This document shows, piece after piece, positions 1 through 15,100 of a stretch of DNA of 64,000 nucleotides (positions within the stretch are counted from its first letter, which is position 1; each line of letters starts with the position of its first letter). The stretch comes from Lingula anatina (lineage: Eukaryota > Brachiopoda > Lingulata > Lingulida > Lingulidae), in NCBI RefSeq assembly GCF_001039355.2, contig NW_019775941.1, positions 93,200-157,199 on the forward strand, in the 5' to 3' direction. The notes beneath the pieces are model-generated. The model did no database searches. It had not been told where the DNA came from and saw only the letters and a program-made list of their open reading frames with translations. Both the position numbers and the translations under genes were made by a program.

Positions 1-3000
1 TTCAATCATCCTTCCAACAAGGTAAGAACTAGCCATATTTTCATGTCATTTCTTACAGAATTGGAATTATTTCAGTTGTATAATTTCTTTCTACAAGATT
101 TCTTTTCTTTTCTTTTTTGTGCTTGCTTACTTACTTGCTTTAGGATTTGTTTAACATAACCTTATTGTCTGTTATCCTTTGATGACTCACCTGTTGAACC
201 TTAAAGAAATTTCCTGTCTTAAGGTAAACCCACAGCTGTCAAGCTGAAAGAATATTTGCTAGTAGATAAAAGGCATGAAATCATATTTTATCGCTATTAG
301 CATTTCCCTCAGCACATTTGTACTTAAATAGTGAGAAGTCATAAATTGTTAGAAAATAGATAAGAGGTTAAAAATAGCTGTTGTGTAAAACAATTAACTC
401 ATTGTATAATAATTACATTAGCCTTCTTTTCAGTAGAATTAATAAATACAAGTTTCATAATTATTTTATTTACAACTTAATATTTACAGATCATCTGTAT
501 TCAGATGTAAGCATTTAAGACTCATTTTTAAGTTAAGTACTAAAATATCAATAAAATGGTTAAACCTAGAACCTTTTCTTCGCTTGACTTGTCATACAGC
601 ATAAACTTATAAATAACAGATGAATTGATGTGGTCAGTACAGTTCAGCATTGCATTTCACCTTGTATAATCTGATTATTCTATTTCTCACAGGTGTCGTT
701 GAAAGTTGAAAAAGGCTCTGGACACTTCAAGATCAGTTCTGTCCCTCCAAACATCGCACAAGTCAGTTACGATGGCAAGAAGAAAATTGTGCAGGTGATG
801 ACTTTAATATGATCATGATTTCTCGTGGGATTATTCTTGGCAGTGATACAGCGGTAGTTATTTAATTAACATGAAGTCTTTGGGGATCCATTTGTTCTTG
901 ACAGAACTGTTTCTCATCGGGTAATGTCTCTGAGAGTCTGTTGGTGTGTGTGCGTTTGTGTGTGACCTGTTTCCTTTAGTATTTAACATTAACAAACAAG
1001 ATATTTGAAAGACATACTCTGCAATACACTTCTCGAGACCTGAGAGTTTTGGCAGTGATGGAGCTATACTTCAAATAATGCATGTGGATTTAGATAGTGT
1101 TAGGTGTGACAACACATTGGGTGTGACAGTGTGTTAGGTGTGACAACACATTGGGCATGATAGTGTGTTAGCCGTGACAACACATTGGGTGTGACAGTGT
1201 GTTAGCTGTGACAAGACATTGGATGTGACAGTGTGTTAGCTGTGACAACACATTGGATGTGACAGTGTTAGCTGGGACTGCACATTGGGCGTGGCAGTGT
1301 GTTAGCTGTGAAAATAAATTGGGTATGCCAGTGTGCTTTTTGTAGTCTTATTGTTATCTTCCATACATGTCATATTGGGTGTCAGCTGGCGTGACAGCAG
1401 TTTGAGTCATTGTATTATATGAATTATTTCCCTAACATAGATTTCAGGGTCTTGTGTCTCACTGGAAACCAAGTTATATCCAACATATTATGCTACACTG
1501 TGAAAGGTATCTCATTGTGTCAAGTAGTGCTATGAGTTATCAATAGGTCTGATCTTCATGACACTTTTACTGATGGTTCCCAAGGGATACCAGTACAGGT
1601 CCCCATTCAAGTCTGCAGTCAGGCAGTTGTCGTACCACCAACCCCCTCCATTGGTCTGGGCGCAGTTCCCAGCATGCCACCGGTCATTGTCTCTGTCCAG
1701 TGTCGTAAATGCTCTCCCGTGGTGATAAAATGGTCCCAGGATGGAGCCATAGTTGAGGTTGTCGCCTGCATTGCCAGAGTAACCCTGTACGTGGAGGGAG
1801 TAGTTCTTGGCCTCGTTTGCCACTCTGAAGTAGCCATATTGTGCATAGAAGCTCTTGGATTCATAGCTGAAAGGGGAAAATGTTTTTGTGTTATTTTATT
1901 TGATAAAATGTGTTGATAAATGGTCGTCAGTTTATCATTGATTTATCTTATCTTTTGAGCTGTGTTTTGATCGCTGTCATATTTTTTATGTGGTTGAAAG
2001 CAGAGGTAATGCTAGGGCAACTACAGGTTTTCTTGCCTTTTTTAGCTGAGTCAGAAGCAGACATTCTGGTAAATTTATATCATTCATCCATAATAACATT
2101 TCCATTGTAATTGCCTTTTATATTTAGTGACAATAAATGAATGTATTATGACTGTTATTGAACATATTAAAACATGTCTCCGGACAATAATCAAATTGAT
2201 TACCCCTTGAAGGCAACCTGTGTTTTATGAGATATTGATGCTCGATAAAAATGGCTTTTGTTGAACGGCTGCTTTAGAGAACAATGCTACTACCATAGTC
2301 TATTCAATTGCATTGACATTTATCACTTGATTGCTTCCTCCTCTTATGAATTCCTTGTATATTTCTCTTTTTTTATACAGAAAAAATGCTTGTATGCATT
2401 GTGTATTTTTTGTATTCCTGCTAATTTCCCAGTTATATATCAAGTGTCTGGTTTTTATGACCAAAAATTAGATCATGTAGATGATTTTAAATGCCATGGC
2501 ATGGCATGTCCTTATTGACCTTACAAATATTTGATATGGGGTTGTGCATTTAAATTAATGGTTTCAGATAAAAATAAACCACATACTGCAGTCCAATTCC
2601 CTCATTTTCTTCAAATTTTGATGGAAGTGCCATGCTGCACACTGCACTTAAACTGATGGCTAGGGTGTTTTTGTCCTATGTAGATGTCACTGTTTTTCTG
2701 TTCTTAAAATGATTAATATGCAGCTGAAATATTTAACTTTTAAGCAAAAAGGAAAGTCAAATTTGGTTTTTAACTTTTACGGGTATGAACGCCTTTGCTT
2801 CTTTGACAAAGGAAAGAATGTCAGACACAGCAGCTAGTGCTAATTGTTCCTATCTCCACTCCACTCTCCCTATTACAGACTTCCTATTCTTATTTCACAG
2901 TCTATTCAAGCAAAGGGTTAGGAAAATAATAAGCCTCTGCATACCCTAGCAGTATATAATGGGTCCTCTGGGTCGGAGAAAGCAATTTTGGTCAACATCA

Positions 3001-6000
3001 GATAGTATGCTTGAGGGAGCTACTTAGCTGGATAGAAATTATCTTTGGCCTCCTTCTTAGGTACAGAGATATGGATTCATCATAAATAACAAAGGTTCTA
3101 GACCATCTTTCATAAAATTGGCTCCAGGCAAGGAAAACATCATACACTGAAAAGTGCCATGTGACATTGATTCTATGGAGAGATATTGACTGAAGGAGAA
3201 CATTCAAACAGGACTTCTTTTGAAGATCTGAGAAATAGGGTTTAAAGAAAGCATCTGGAAAAATTAACATTTGGGTTGGGGGATGGGGTTGGGGGAGGGG
3301 AGGGGCTTTGAAAGTAGACTTCTCTGACAAAATAGAGTGGCATTTTTGTTGTCAAGTTATATGGTTAAATATAATTGACAGCTGAGTAAAACACCCACAG
3401 TTACCACAGTGACAAACCTAGGCCAGACTTGTTTCCCTTCGGGGACACTGTTACATCAAAGACAATATGGACAATTTCCTGAATAACTGCCAAATGCCAG
3501 GTGTCTGACTTAACCTGAGTCACCTAATCCTTTTAGTCTCGACTAACAGGTTTTTTTAAAAATAATAATCTGTGTGTGATATCAGAAATTTTCTTTTATT
3601 TATATATTTATTTATTTATTTTTATTTGTTTGTTTACAATGAGTTCCTCGAGAAAGCTCACTTTCTTGTTTTTGTTGTTGTGGGATGAAGACTGTGGTGT
3701 TTTATAAGCTTTTTAAAAAGAAAAGTGTGTGTTCAGTAAGTTTTCACAGCTGTGTTGGTAAACATGCTCATGTTAAACTATCTTTATGTGCATTTTTTCT
3801 TTACGATTTGAAAGAAAAAAAATGAATGGAATAAACCCTGTAGCAGTCTATGCTTGTGTGGACTCAATTTTCAGTTGACTGCAACAGACATTATTTCGTG
3901 AAAACCAGATTAAATTTATCAGATATTTCATTTCAATTGTCCCATTGTCATGTCATCATTGTGGCAGCAAAGAATGGTGGACTTTTCAATAATTGGTATC
4001 TTATTAGCCATCAGGGTATGTCAGGGCTGGCACATTATTCAGGTGCTTAAATACTTATTCCAGCATCTCGTTCCTCAATAGAATTATCCTAATCATTTGA
4101 AGTGGCTATCGTGTTCAGACCCCACACAAATAGATACCATAGCAAACCTCACATGTTCCAGATTTCTATCTTGAGCATGAATGGCCGGGTTTTGACGCTA
4201 GACAGCCGATGGATCTTGTCATTTCCTAACCAGAAGTCAGAGTCAAAGTTGCCGAAGCCATCTTTGTAATCTTTCCAACCTGAAATAAAAATTTAAAAAA
4301 TTGTAATTACTAAAAGTGTTTTCCCGTCTGTGTTATTTTACCAGCAACTTTCATTTTTGCTATACAGACAGACTAGGATTTTGAAGAAGAGATATTTAAG
4401 TAACATATTCCTGTCATTTAAATAATGGAGGATTACAAAGATCTATCAAAGCTATAATTGTAGAATAAGAATCATCCTTCAGCAGAATTTTCTACATTGT
4501 GGCATTTTTGATGTTTTTTCCTGCACCAGGGTCACTATGGATACTTCAGCAAAACATCTCCCTCTGTTAAAGGGGAAATTATTAGATAGATCTCACTCTC
4601 ACCTACCTCTATCAAAGTTGGTCCTGCTGTGGAGGTGGTTCCTTTGTATAACTGTCCACTTGCCGTCGCACACAACTTCAAAGGGTGCGCTGCTGTTGGA
4701 AGGATGAATTTTAAATACACCGCCCGGGGTATGTCCATTGCCATAGAGTTCAGAACAATCTTAAAGAGATTTGGTAATGAAAACTGTTAAGATTGGACCA
4801 ACATTTTCACATTGGTTTTTCAATGAAAACCCCTTTTATTTTGAACATGGCAGCAAGACAAACTTATTGATGAACCAATGACTTCAACAACCAAGATTTT
4901 GTTTGGAATTGAGCATTGTCTACAAATTTGTGCTGATTGAATTTACAGAGTTGCTGGTTTGTCAAGTTATTTGTCAGGCAGCCATATTTAAAATTAAAAT
5001 GATTCAAGTTAAGAATATATATATATAGATAGATATTCATCACAATATTCTTGTAAAGCAAAATTATAACATTCTTTATGTACATGCTTATTGTATTATA
5101 TCGAATCATTGCGCAACAATCAATTTTTAGTTTTTAAAAAGATGGCCACCTAGGAAACATTATTCCACGTGTTTTCCATTTTATTTGAACCCCTCAACCC
5201 TCAGGTTCAAGTACTTAGTTACAAGTGACCTGAAATAACCTACATGTAGATATTGTTTTACAATCATTTTTGAAATTTTTCTCATTTCTTGGAATGCAGT
5301 TATTTAATAGGATTTACAGTAATTTGATCTCATTTGCTTTTTTTTTTTTTTTTTTTACTGCATAGATAGATAGTTGGGTTAGGTTAGTTGAAAGATACAG
5401 TACAGTGTACTTCTGGATGCAGCAAGCTATGAGATAGGAATCTTTCTATTTTTAATCCACTTGAAGAAATTATCTCGTGCATGAATAACTCGCAATTTAT
5501 GCAGGCGTCCGAATGCTCTCAAGTGGAGGTGGTAATCTTTCTGGGATTCCAGAAGACTAAGTACCCCTGTCTAAAGAACTGGGCTCTGTCAGTCAAAGCC
5601 AATAAGCATGTAACCTTTAACTGAAAGACAAATGGAAACCTTGGTGGTATTTTCTCAGCTGATGTTAAGAATGTTCCTGCGCTTAGCTAAACAAAGCTTC
5701 AACTAAGACGATTACCTGTGGAGAAAAAAAAGGAAATGTTTTGTTCCTATGAGCAGTTACATCTGTCTAGACCACAGGGTTATTTGGAATACTTAGGAAT
5801 GCTGTTGAGGGGAATTTTGCATGATAATTGGCAACACTTTTGATGGAAAAATCTGGCGATTGTTCCTTTATAAGATGTGTTATTTTTGTGGTGGCAAATT
5901 TTTCGTCATTTATTTTTCTCAGCCTGTCTGTTATTTAGTTGTTGCCTGCTTAAGTTTATATTTTTAGGGGAGTTTCCGCAATTTGGTGGTGAATTCCATG

Positions 6001-9000
6001 CACAAAGATTGTATTGTTTCTTTTGTCTTGATGGAAACAAAGGCAGATGGATGCCTTTATATAAACATGGCAAACGTTGAGTTCTGAGCTTCTATTCTTA
6101 AACTATGGTGAATTTTCTGAAGAAGGCTCTCTCTCTCTCTGTGAAAGTAAAACAAAACACTGAAGCTCCAACTCTTCTAAAATACCACCCAGTTTCCTAA
6201 CAAAGGAAAGCAACAGGAAAATCAAAGTGACATTTAAAGATGGAATAAGCAGTTATATATATATAATATTTGGATTTATGACATCACTTATTTCTCATAC
6301 GCTCTGAGAGCATTCCATAGTAGCTCTCCTAAGTGCTGTTGAACATGGTGTGACTGAATTCTACAGGAATGCTTGAGTTGGTATCCATGTAATTTCTGCA
6401 CCCTCTTATTATTATTAGAAAATGGGATATATATATATTTAATGTCGCCCATTCTACTCATAACTGTGCAATGAGGCTACAGATGTGTGCGCCATACTTT
6501 CACATGTATCCGGGTTATGTTTGGAACTTGCATCAAGTTTATATTGAACATCGTTTCATGGTGTTGTGTGTNATGCTGGTATCCATGTAATTTCTGCACC
6601 CTCTTATTATTATTAGAAAATGGGATATATATATTTAATGTCGCCCATTCTACTCATAACTGTGCAATGAGGCTACAGATGTGTGCGCCATACTTTCACA
6701 TGTATCTGGGTTATGTTTGGAACTTGCATCAAGTTTATATTGAACATCGTTTCATGGTGTTGTGTTTAGAGAAAACAAAATGATTTTTTGGGGGATTACA
6801 GTTGATACATATTTTTTGTATAATCCAAAAATTTACTGTTTTAAATCATTTCATCATTTTCATCATGAACTCATGAACAGGCTTAGAAGGTGGACTCTAA
6901 GATTTAAAAGGTTACATACCTTTGAAGCAAAATATCCCGTCTTTCAGGAAACGACCTAATTGTTATGTGAGTTTAAAAAAGCAGCCAGGAAATAAATTGC
7001 TGATGAGGACTTTGAACTATCTATTTTAAAAATTCTGTTTCTGGTGATAATTGCCATATATTCCCCCTCGTCTGACAGCTCCATCACCCCACCTCGCCTG
7101 AGCAAATGTCAGCAGGCTGAGGGTTGATTTACACTGAAGCCAGTTGTTTGCACTCTCTTTCTCCGTTTCTCTATTTCTGTTGCTGTAGCATTGACCAGAA
7201 ACGTAAAAAGATTTCAGTTGGATTTATCAGCATTTTTACTTGAGAAAAAATTTGGTGTGCTCATTTACTTTGATGTCATATATGCTGGTTACACTTGCGA
7301 CTGCAGTCTTTTTTTTTCTTTTAATGAAATATTGATATACACAATTGTCAAAATATTGTTGGATATTAATGAACAATCTTTGTTTTACATAAGATTTGGT
7401 CACAGAGACCTTGCAAGAAGTATATTACTTGCATTTGCTATTGGAGGAACTATATCAATTTTTGATACCAAGTAGCAAAAATTTAATCATAAAAAAACAA
7501 AGTTTGCCTTGCAGCTTCATACACTGTCTGAAGGTCCACAAGTTTAAGCATGTTATTTAGACCAAAACATTGCTGTTAGTCTGTTACCTTGAAGCCCGCT
7601 GCCCCATGGCTTTTTACCTGGTCAAGCACTTACCCTTGTCTCAACCCATTGACCCGTTCACTGGTGCAGTTCACACCTTAACAGACTTGAGGCAGGCAAT
7701 ATTCCACGCATCTCTTCACTCGTTCCATAATTGGCACCATAAGCATTCTTTCTTTTTTTGTTCTATCATTAAATGTTGTATTTTTAGGCTATGTTGTTTA
7801 GCAACAAGGGCTATTTGTATTGAGGGGGAAAAGCATGTCATCAGGTAAAATGATACATATATACATTGTTGTGGAATGAAAGAAGATAAAGACTTACCTC
7901 GGTATAACTTTATCTCTGGTCTTTGAGTAGGAACACTTAAGGCAGGCATGTCACTTTGCATGATATCCCCGCTGCTTGAATTATCTAATTTGTCAAGTTT
8001 GATGGGATCGGATACATGGGATTTCTTTGCCAACAATTTTATTATTTCTTCCATTCTAGCCTTGAGATTTAGTATTTCCTTTTCCTGAGAGGAAATCTGC
8101 AATTGTTGCCGCTGTGTTTCGTTGTGAGAGTTGCTTTTATTTTCCAACCTGGCTAATCTGTGCTCTAGTCTCCGTGAGTAGCGCTCCTGTGTTGCGAGTC
8201 TGATCTTGAATTCCCGAAGTTGATATTGTTGTCCCATTATCTCTCTGGCTTGCTGTTCCAGTATATCCTTCATAGCACTCTGTTCCCGAAACATCTCCTC
8301 CAAAATGGACACCTGTGTTGAATTAATATACCTGTTGTTATTGTTGTGATTTGCATTATTTATTGGCTGTGGTGGTGGAGGTGTTTGATTAGTATCTCCT
8401 GGGTGACACGGACACATTCTTCTTAGTATCTCTTCAGGTACTTGCTCCCAGTCAGGCATCTGAAGACTGTGGATGTTATAGATATATGCTGTATTCCCAT
8501 CTTTCTCTTGCACTATGGACAGTGTGAAATTCTTCTCTGGTAAGCTCAGCGCCTCGGCCGTTGACCGAATCCAGGTGAAGAGAAACAGAATCATGCCTGA
8601 AATTATTGGAATTATCCGAGTATCCATGCTGCCCCAGTGATTGCTATAAAAAGAATGACCAGGTTATGAGTGGTGTGTGAAGTGTCTGCACATCAGACTT
8701 CTGCCTGGTATTGATCATACACAGTCCAGGGCTCCAACTGAACATCTGCCCTATCCAGAAGCTGTTTGCTTCACTTGGCATGGTTATTATCCAGGTGTGG
8801 AGCCTTACGTGGTTTCAGTGGCCTTGTTACTGTATTTTGAATATATTGGGATTATCCCAGATGGTATGGGGCACAGAGTACAAGACATATGTTTTCTCTA
8901 GAGATAACTGTTTATGCTTTTGTAGCCAAGTATCATGAGGAATTCAAGCTCGGGCACGATTTAAAATTTGAGGATTTTTATGATTGGGTTTTCGTGGAAT

Positions 9001-9132
9001 TTTATGACTCTTGCACTGTATTAATTTCAAGTTGTGCAACCTCTATGGTACATTTTTGCTGAGGTTGTCATTTCTAGCTCAGGTTAGTTGTCATAGGGTA
9101 TATGTAGCAATTCAAAAGGTTTTTTTTTTCAT

Positions 9133-9178
<46 letters not shown>

Positions 9179-12100
9179 TTTAATATTCCACTTAAAAACA
9201 AGTAGAAAGTGGTTTGGCTTATTGTGTCTGGGCTACAAATTTGATAAGCAATTAAAGCAACTGCTTTCACAATGAATTAAATGAAGCTCTGTTTATGTCG
9301 ATCAGGTTTTTTTCTCCCCTTTTCCAAATTAGATTATGCAAGAATTTCTCCTTAATTTAGTAGATGTAATTTACCCACATGGTTGAAATACTTTGACAGA
9401 AGAAGTGTCATTTTCTCTAGCTCGGCAGCTTTGGTAAAATAAGTATGACACTCTCTTTTGCTCGGCACTAATTCAAAATTAAACGTAGCTCAGTTTTAAG
9501 TGCCAGTGTCATTCCTGTGTGTACGCTGTCGCAGTAGTAAGTGGTTATGTTGGATGTTCAGCCCTCAAGGCTGTCAGCAAAGCCCTCTAATTTCACAATA
9601 ATAGGTCAGTCAAAAGACTGAAATTGCAACCGCCATAAAGCAAATGTTTGCTTGTTGATGACAGACAGATATTTTCTCCATAGCAGTGGAGAAGAAAAAA
9701 CANGAGTTGGTATCCATGTAATTTCTGCACCCTCTTATTATTATTAGAAAATGGGATATATATATATTTAATGTCGCCCATTCTACTCATAACTGTGCAA
9801 TGAGGCTACAGATGTGTGCGCCATACTTTCACATGTATCCGGGTTATGTTTGGAACTTGCATCAAGTTTATATTGAACATCGTTTCATGGTGTTGTGTGT
9901 AGAGAAAACTAATTTTTTTTTGGGGGGGGGGGGGGATTGCAGTTGATACATATTTTTTGTATAATCCAAAAATTTACTGTTTTAAATCTTTTCATCATTT
10001 TCATCATAAACTTTTGAACAGGCCTTAGAAGGTGGACTCTAAGATTTAAAAGGTTACATACCTTTGAAGCAAAATATCCCGTCTTTCAGGAAACGACCTA
10101 ATTGTTATGTGAGTTTAAAAAAGCAGCCAGGAAATAAATTGCTGATGAGGACTTTGAACTATCTATTTTAAAAATTCTGTTTCTGGTGATAATTGCCATA
10201 TATTCCCCCTCGTCTGACAGCTCCATCACCCCACCTCGCCTGAGCAAATGTCAGCAGGCTGAGGGTTGATTTACACTGAAGCCAGTTGTTTGCACTCTCT
10301 ATCTCTGTTTCTCTATTTCTGTTGCTGTAGCATTGACCAGAAACGTAAAAAGATTTCAGTTGGATTGGGTTCCTTTATCAGCATTTTTACTTGAGAAAAA
10401 ATTTGGTGTGCTCATTTACTTTGATGTCATATATGCTGGTTACACTTGCGACTGCAGTCTTTTTTTTTTTTCTTTTAATGAAATATTGATATATACAATT
10501 GTCAAAATATTGTTGGATATTAATGAACAATCTTTGTTTTACATAACATTTGGTCACAGAGACCTTGCAAGAAGTATATCACTTGCATTTGCTATTGGAG
10601 GAACTATATCAATTTTTGATACCAGGTAGTAAAAATTTAATCATAAAAAAACAAACAAAGTTTGCCTTGCAGCTTCATACACTGTCTGAAGGTCCACAAG
10701 TTTAAGCATGTTATTTAGACCAAAACATTGCTGTTAGTCTGTTACCTTGAAGCCCGCTGCCCCATGGCTTTTTACCTGGTCAAGCACTTACCCTTGTCTC
10801 AACCCATTGACCCGTTCACTGGTGCAGTTCACACCTTAACAGACTTGAGGCAGGCAATATTCCACGCATCTCTTCACTCGTTCCATAATTGGCACCATAA
10901 GCATTCTTTTTTTTTTTTTCTATCATTGTATGTTGTATTTTTAGGCTATGTTGTTTAGCAACAAGGGCTATTTGTATTGAGGGGGAAAAGCATGTCATCA
11001 GGTAAAATGATACATATATACATTGTCGTGGAATGAAAGAAGATAAAGACTTACCTCGGTATAACTTTATCTCTGGTCTTTGAGTAGGAACACTTAAGGC
11101 AGGCATGTCACTTTGCATGATATCCCCGCTGCTTGAATTATCTAATTTGTCAATTTTGATGGGAGCGGATACATGGGATTTCTTTGCCAACAATTTTATT
11201 ATTTCTTCCATTCTAGCCTTGAGATTTAGTATTTCCTTTTCCTGAGAGGAAATCTGCAATTGTTGCCGCTGTGTTTCGTTGTGAGAGTTGCTTTTATTTT
11301 CCAACCTGGCTAATCTGTGCTCTAGTCTCCGTGAGTAGCGCTCCTGTGTTGCGAGTCTGATCTTGAATTCCCGAAGTTGATATTGTTGTCCCATTATCTC
11401 TCTGGCTTGCTGTTCCAGTATATCCTTCATAGCACTCTGTTCCCGAAACATCTCCTCCAAAATGGACACCTGTGTTGAATTAATATACCTGTTGTTATTG
11501 TTGTGATTTGCATTATTTATTGGCTGTGGTGGTGGTGGTGTTTGATTAGTATCTCCTGGGTGACACGGACACATTCTTCTTAGTATCTCTTCAGGTACTT
11601 GCTCCCAGTCAGGCATCTGAAGACTGTGGATGTTATAGATATATGCTGTATTCCCATCTTTCTCTTGCACTATGGACAGTGTGAAATTCTTCTCTGGTAA
11701 GCTCAGCGCCTCGGCCGTTGACCGAATCCAGGTGAAGAGGAACAGAATCATGCCTGAAATTATTGGAATTATCCGAGTATCCATGCTGCCCCAGTGATTG
11801 CTATAAAAAGAATGACCAGGTTATGAGTGGTGTGTGAAGTGTCTGCACATCAGACTTCTGCCTGGTATTGATCATACACAGTCCAGGGCCCCAACTGAAC
11901 ATCTGCCCTATCCAGAAGCTGTTTGCTTCACTTGGCATGGTTATTATCCAGGTGTGGAGCCTTACGTGGTTTCAGTGGCCTTGTTACTGTATCTTGAATA
12001 TATTGGGATTATCCCAGATGGTATGGGGCACAGAGTACAAGACATATGTTTTCTCTAGAGATAACTGTTTATGCTTTTGTAGCCAAGTATCATGAGGAAT

Positions 12101-15100
12101 TCAAGCTCGGGCACGATTTAAAATTTGAGGATTTTTATGATTGGGTTTTCGTGGAATTTTATGACTCTTGCACTGTATTAATTTCAAGTTATGCAACCTC
12201 TGTGGTACATTTTTGCTGAGGTTGTCATTTCTAGCTCAGGTTAGTTGTCATAGGGTACATGTAGCAATTCAAAAGGTTTTTTTTTTTTCATTCTTTTTTG
12301 TGCCTTTTTTTTTTCTTTTTTTTTTAAGTTTAATATTCCACCTAAAAACAAGTAGAAAGTGGTTTTGCTTATTGTGCCTGGGCTACAAATTTGATAAGCA
12401 ATTAAAGCAACTGCTTTCACAATGAATTAAATGAAGCTCTGTTTATGTCGATCAGGTTTTTTTCTCCCCTTTTCCAAATTAGATTATGCAAGAATTTCTC
12501 CTGAATTTAGCAGATGTAATTTACCCACATGGTTGAAATACTTTGACAGAAGAAGTGTCATTTTCTCTAGCTCGGCAGCTTTGGTAAAATAAGTATGACA
12601 CTCTCTTTTGCTCGGCACTAATTCAAAATTAAACGTAGCTCAGTTTTAAAAGTGCCAGTGTCATTCCTGTGTGTGTGCTGTCGCAGTAGTAAGTGGTTAT
12701 GTTGGATGTTCAGCCCTCCAGGCTGTCAGCAAAGCCCTCTAATTTCACAATAATAGGTCAGTCAAAAGACTGAAATTGCAACCGCCATAAAGCAAATGTT
12801 TGCTTGTTGATGACAGACAGATATTTTCTCCATAGCAGTGGAGAAGAAAAAAAACTGTCATTACCCCATAAATCCTGATTGTACAAGGCAATACCAAGGG
12901 GCCAGTCTGGGCTTTGAAATTTGTTTTGGGGAACGCTTTAAAAGGTTGCTAAAAAGATCAAACTTAAATTTGTAGAAAAACATATATACCTGTTCAAAAA
13001 TGGCTTTGTCTTTGGTATGCAAAGAAAATTCTTTTCGAGAATTGTTTTGGAAATATTTTGGTTTAAATTGTGTCCTCTAATTTTCTGCAGTAAAGACAGC
13101 TAATTCAAAAAGAAAATCTGCATAGTAATATCTTTAGGTAAAATTCTAAACTTATGTTGTACGAACAATTTAGAAGTAAGAAAAGGAAAAACAGATTCAA
13201 GACCAAAAAGGAATGTGCCACACTAGTCCATATCTTGTAAAGTTGCATAACCTATATATTAGTACAGGCAGTCAAACAGAACCCCAAAGCAACTAAACCA
13301 CTGAATAACGTACTAGTAACATGCAGACGGGCAATCTTGGAGAAATTAGATAAACTTTTCACCTCATGTCCATTCTATAACACTTAGAGATATGGTCTAT
13401 ATCAAATAACTAAAAAGATAGAAATGTTTTTATAATGGTTGTCTCAACTATTATGTTACTTTCATTTTTGTGGTGGAAGTTTCTGAAGAATTGTATTCAT
13501 AATACTGATATCAGTTGCTCAAGAAGAAGAACTGTGCAGCATACTGAATATATACTAAATGAATAGCATTTATTACAACCTATATATATATAATATGATG
13601 CTACAAGGCAATAACACTAGACAAGAAAAAAGAAACATGAGCATGTTAGAAAAAATCTAAGAGATTTATATAATAGCTTTGTTTGTGCAATTTGGCTTTC
13701 AGTTTTACTATCTCTTAATCACTGTATACCCACTTGTTATTTATATTGTATATCAAAATAACTTCTTTTTGTATATGTTCATCAGATTAAGCTGATATTA
13801 TCACAATATGCACATGAAACACTATATGAAAGATTAGAGAAAGATTCTGTCATTATAATATTATCTCTAAGATGACGATTATGAAGCAGGAAAAACTGAC
13901 TCACTGAGGATAATGATTTATGATTAATCGCTTCATATTTTGATTAAGAACCAGTGGGCTCGTTTATTTTGGGAGTAAATATTATTTCAGTGGGAGATTC
14001 ACTCGGAAGAGCTCTGTATTCAGGACTTCTGTTGTTGAACTAATAACCCTGTGTAAAAAGTATTTCCCATCTGTTTAGGCAATGCATTTAGTTAATTGCC
14101 AGGTCTTATCAAGTCTGGCCCCCAAGTTAATATGAAGTGAAAATAATACTTATACTAACATCTGTAACAAATGTGAGTGTAAGCATGTAGAAACTTCAGC
14201 AAACTTCAAAGGAAATAATCCAGAAGTTTTTTTTTTCTTCCGAATCTCTCAATTTATAGTGCGATCTGGATTGAGAAAATGACAAAAAAATTATATCAAA
14301 TGTCATTTTTCAAGGTGATTTGACTGAATGCCTTTTTTTTTTACTGGGACTCTAAATATTCTTGGATTTTATTCTCAAGTAGATTACCTAGGAGTAATAT
14401 ATTGTAGTAACTTGTCTCTCCTACCTAAAGGCTGTTAAACCAGATACATTTACCTTGGTTCACTTTTGATTTAGCCCCGAGACAGGTAGATCACAGTGTA
14501 GTATTTTCAAAGGTTTGTTGTTAGGAGAAATGGACATAGATTTGTACACATATCATCATTACTTTCCCTACTGAGCGCTTAGAATATATCATTGCCTTCA
14601 CTGGCATTTAGAAATGTGGGCATTTTCTTAGTAGTAATGCGAGCCAGCTATTTAGTTTCCTGTTTGGGTTAGGATGATTGAAAGGATTTGTTACTTTAAT
14701 CCAGAGTAGCTAAATTGAAATGTGTTTTGGAAAGCTCTGCCACACATCAGTTTGCCAGCCCAGACTGTGGAGTGCACGGAGTCATGATCAAAGCAGTATA
14801 TTTCAATGAAATTGTCCTTGTTTTTAAGAGAAAAAAGTACTGGCAGGGTTTTGTTCTTGAAACTTGATTCTGTTCATGGGCTTCCAAACTGATTTGATCT
14901 CTCAAGTACGTGTAATGATGTCGCAGAGAAAGCAATAAAGCATTTAAAAGATAATTGAAGGTCTTGTAACATGATCGAGTTAAAAGTGTACCTTGAATGT
15001 GGTTTAATTGAAAATTAGATATTTATCAAAAGGAAATTTTCTCTTATAGATATTAAACTCATTGCTTTCAGGTAAGCCCAGTTCATGATGGATTCCTTGC

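Larger units (their letters stand above)
6375..12850. repeat. Three overlapping copies separated by single Ns (6572, 9703)
   Basis: The 197 bases at 6375-6571 equal the start of the block at 9704. 6573-9702 and 9704-12850 are allelic-looking copies with indels (9 bases in the 10370 region, poly-T and poly-G length changes) and scattered substitutions. Removing the middle block and overlapping the outer two by 197 bases restores a single locus. This affects the FReD first exon. Confidence 0.85.

Noticed and set aside
1619-1864. Alternative minus-strand frame overlapping the last FReD exon
   Set aside because: It is a +1 shadow of the fibrinogen-domain exon, and the other frame has the conserved GWWYDNCL and MKIRPID sequence.
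7191-7475. Short open frame repeated at 10333-10629 in both copies of the block, with indels that happen to keep frame
   Set aside because: It has no recognisable family, it contains a poly-T-encoded Phe run, and the repetition is explained by the contig duplication rather than by selection.
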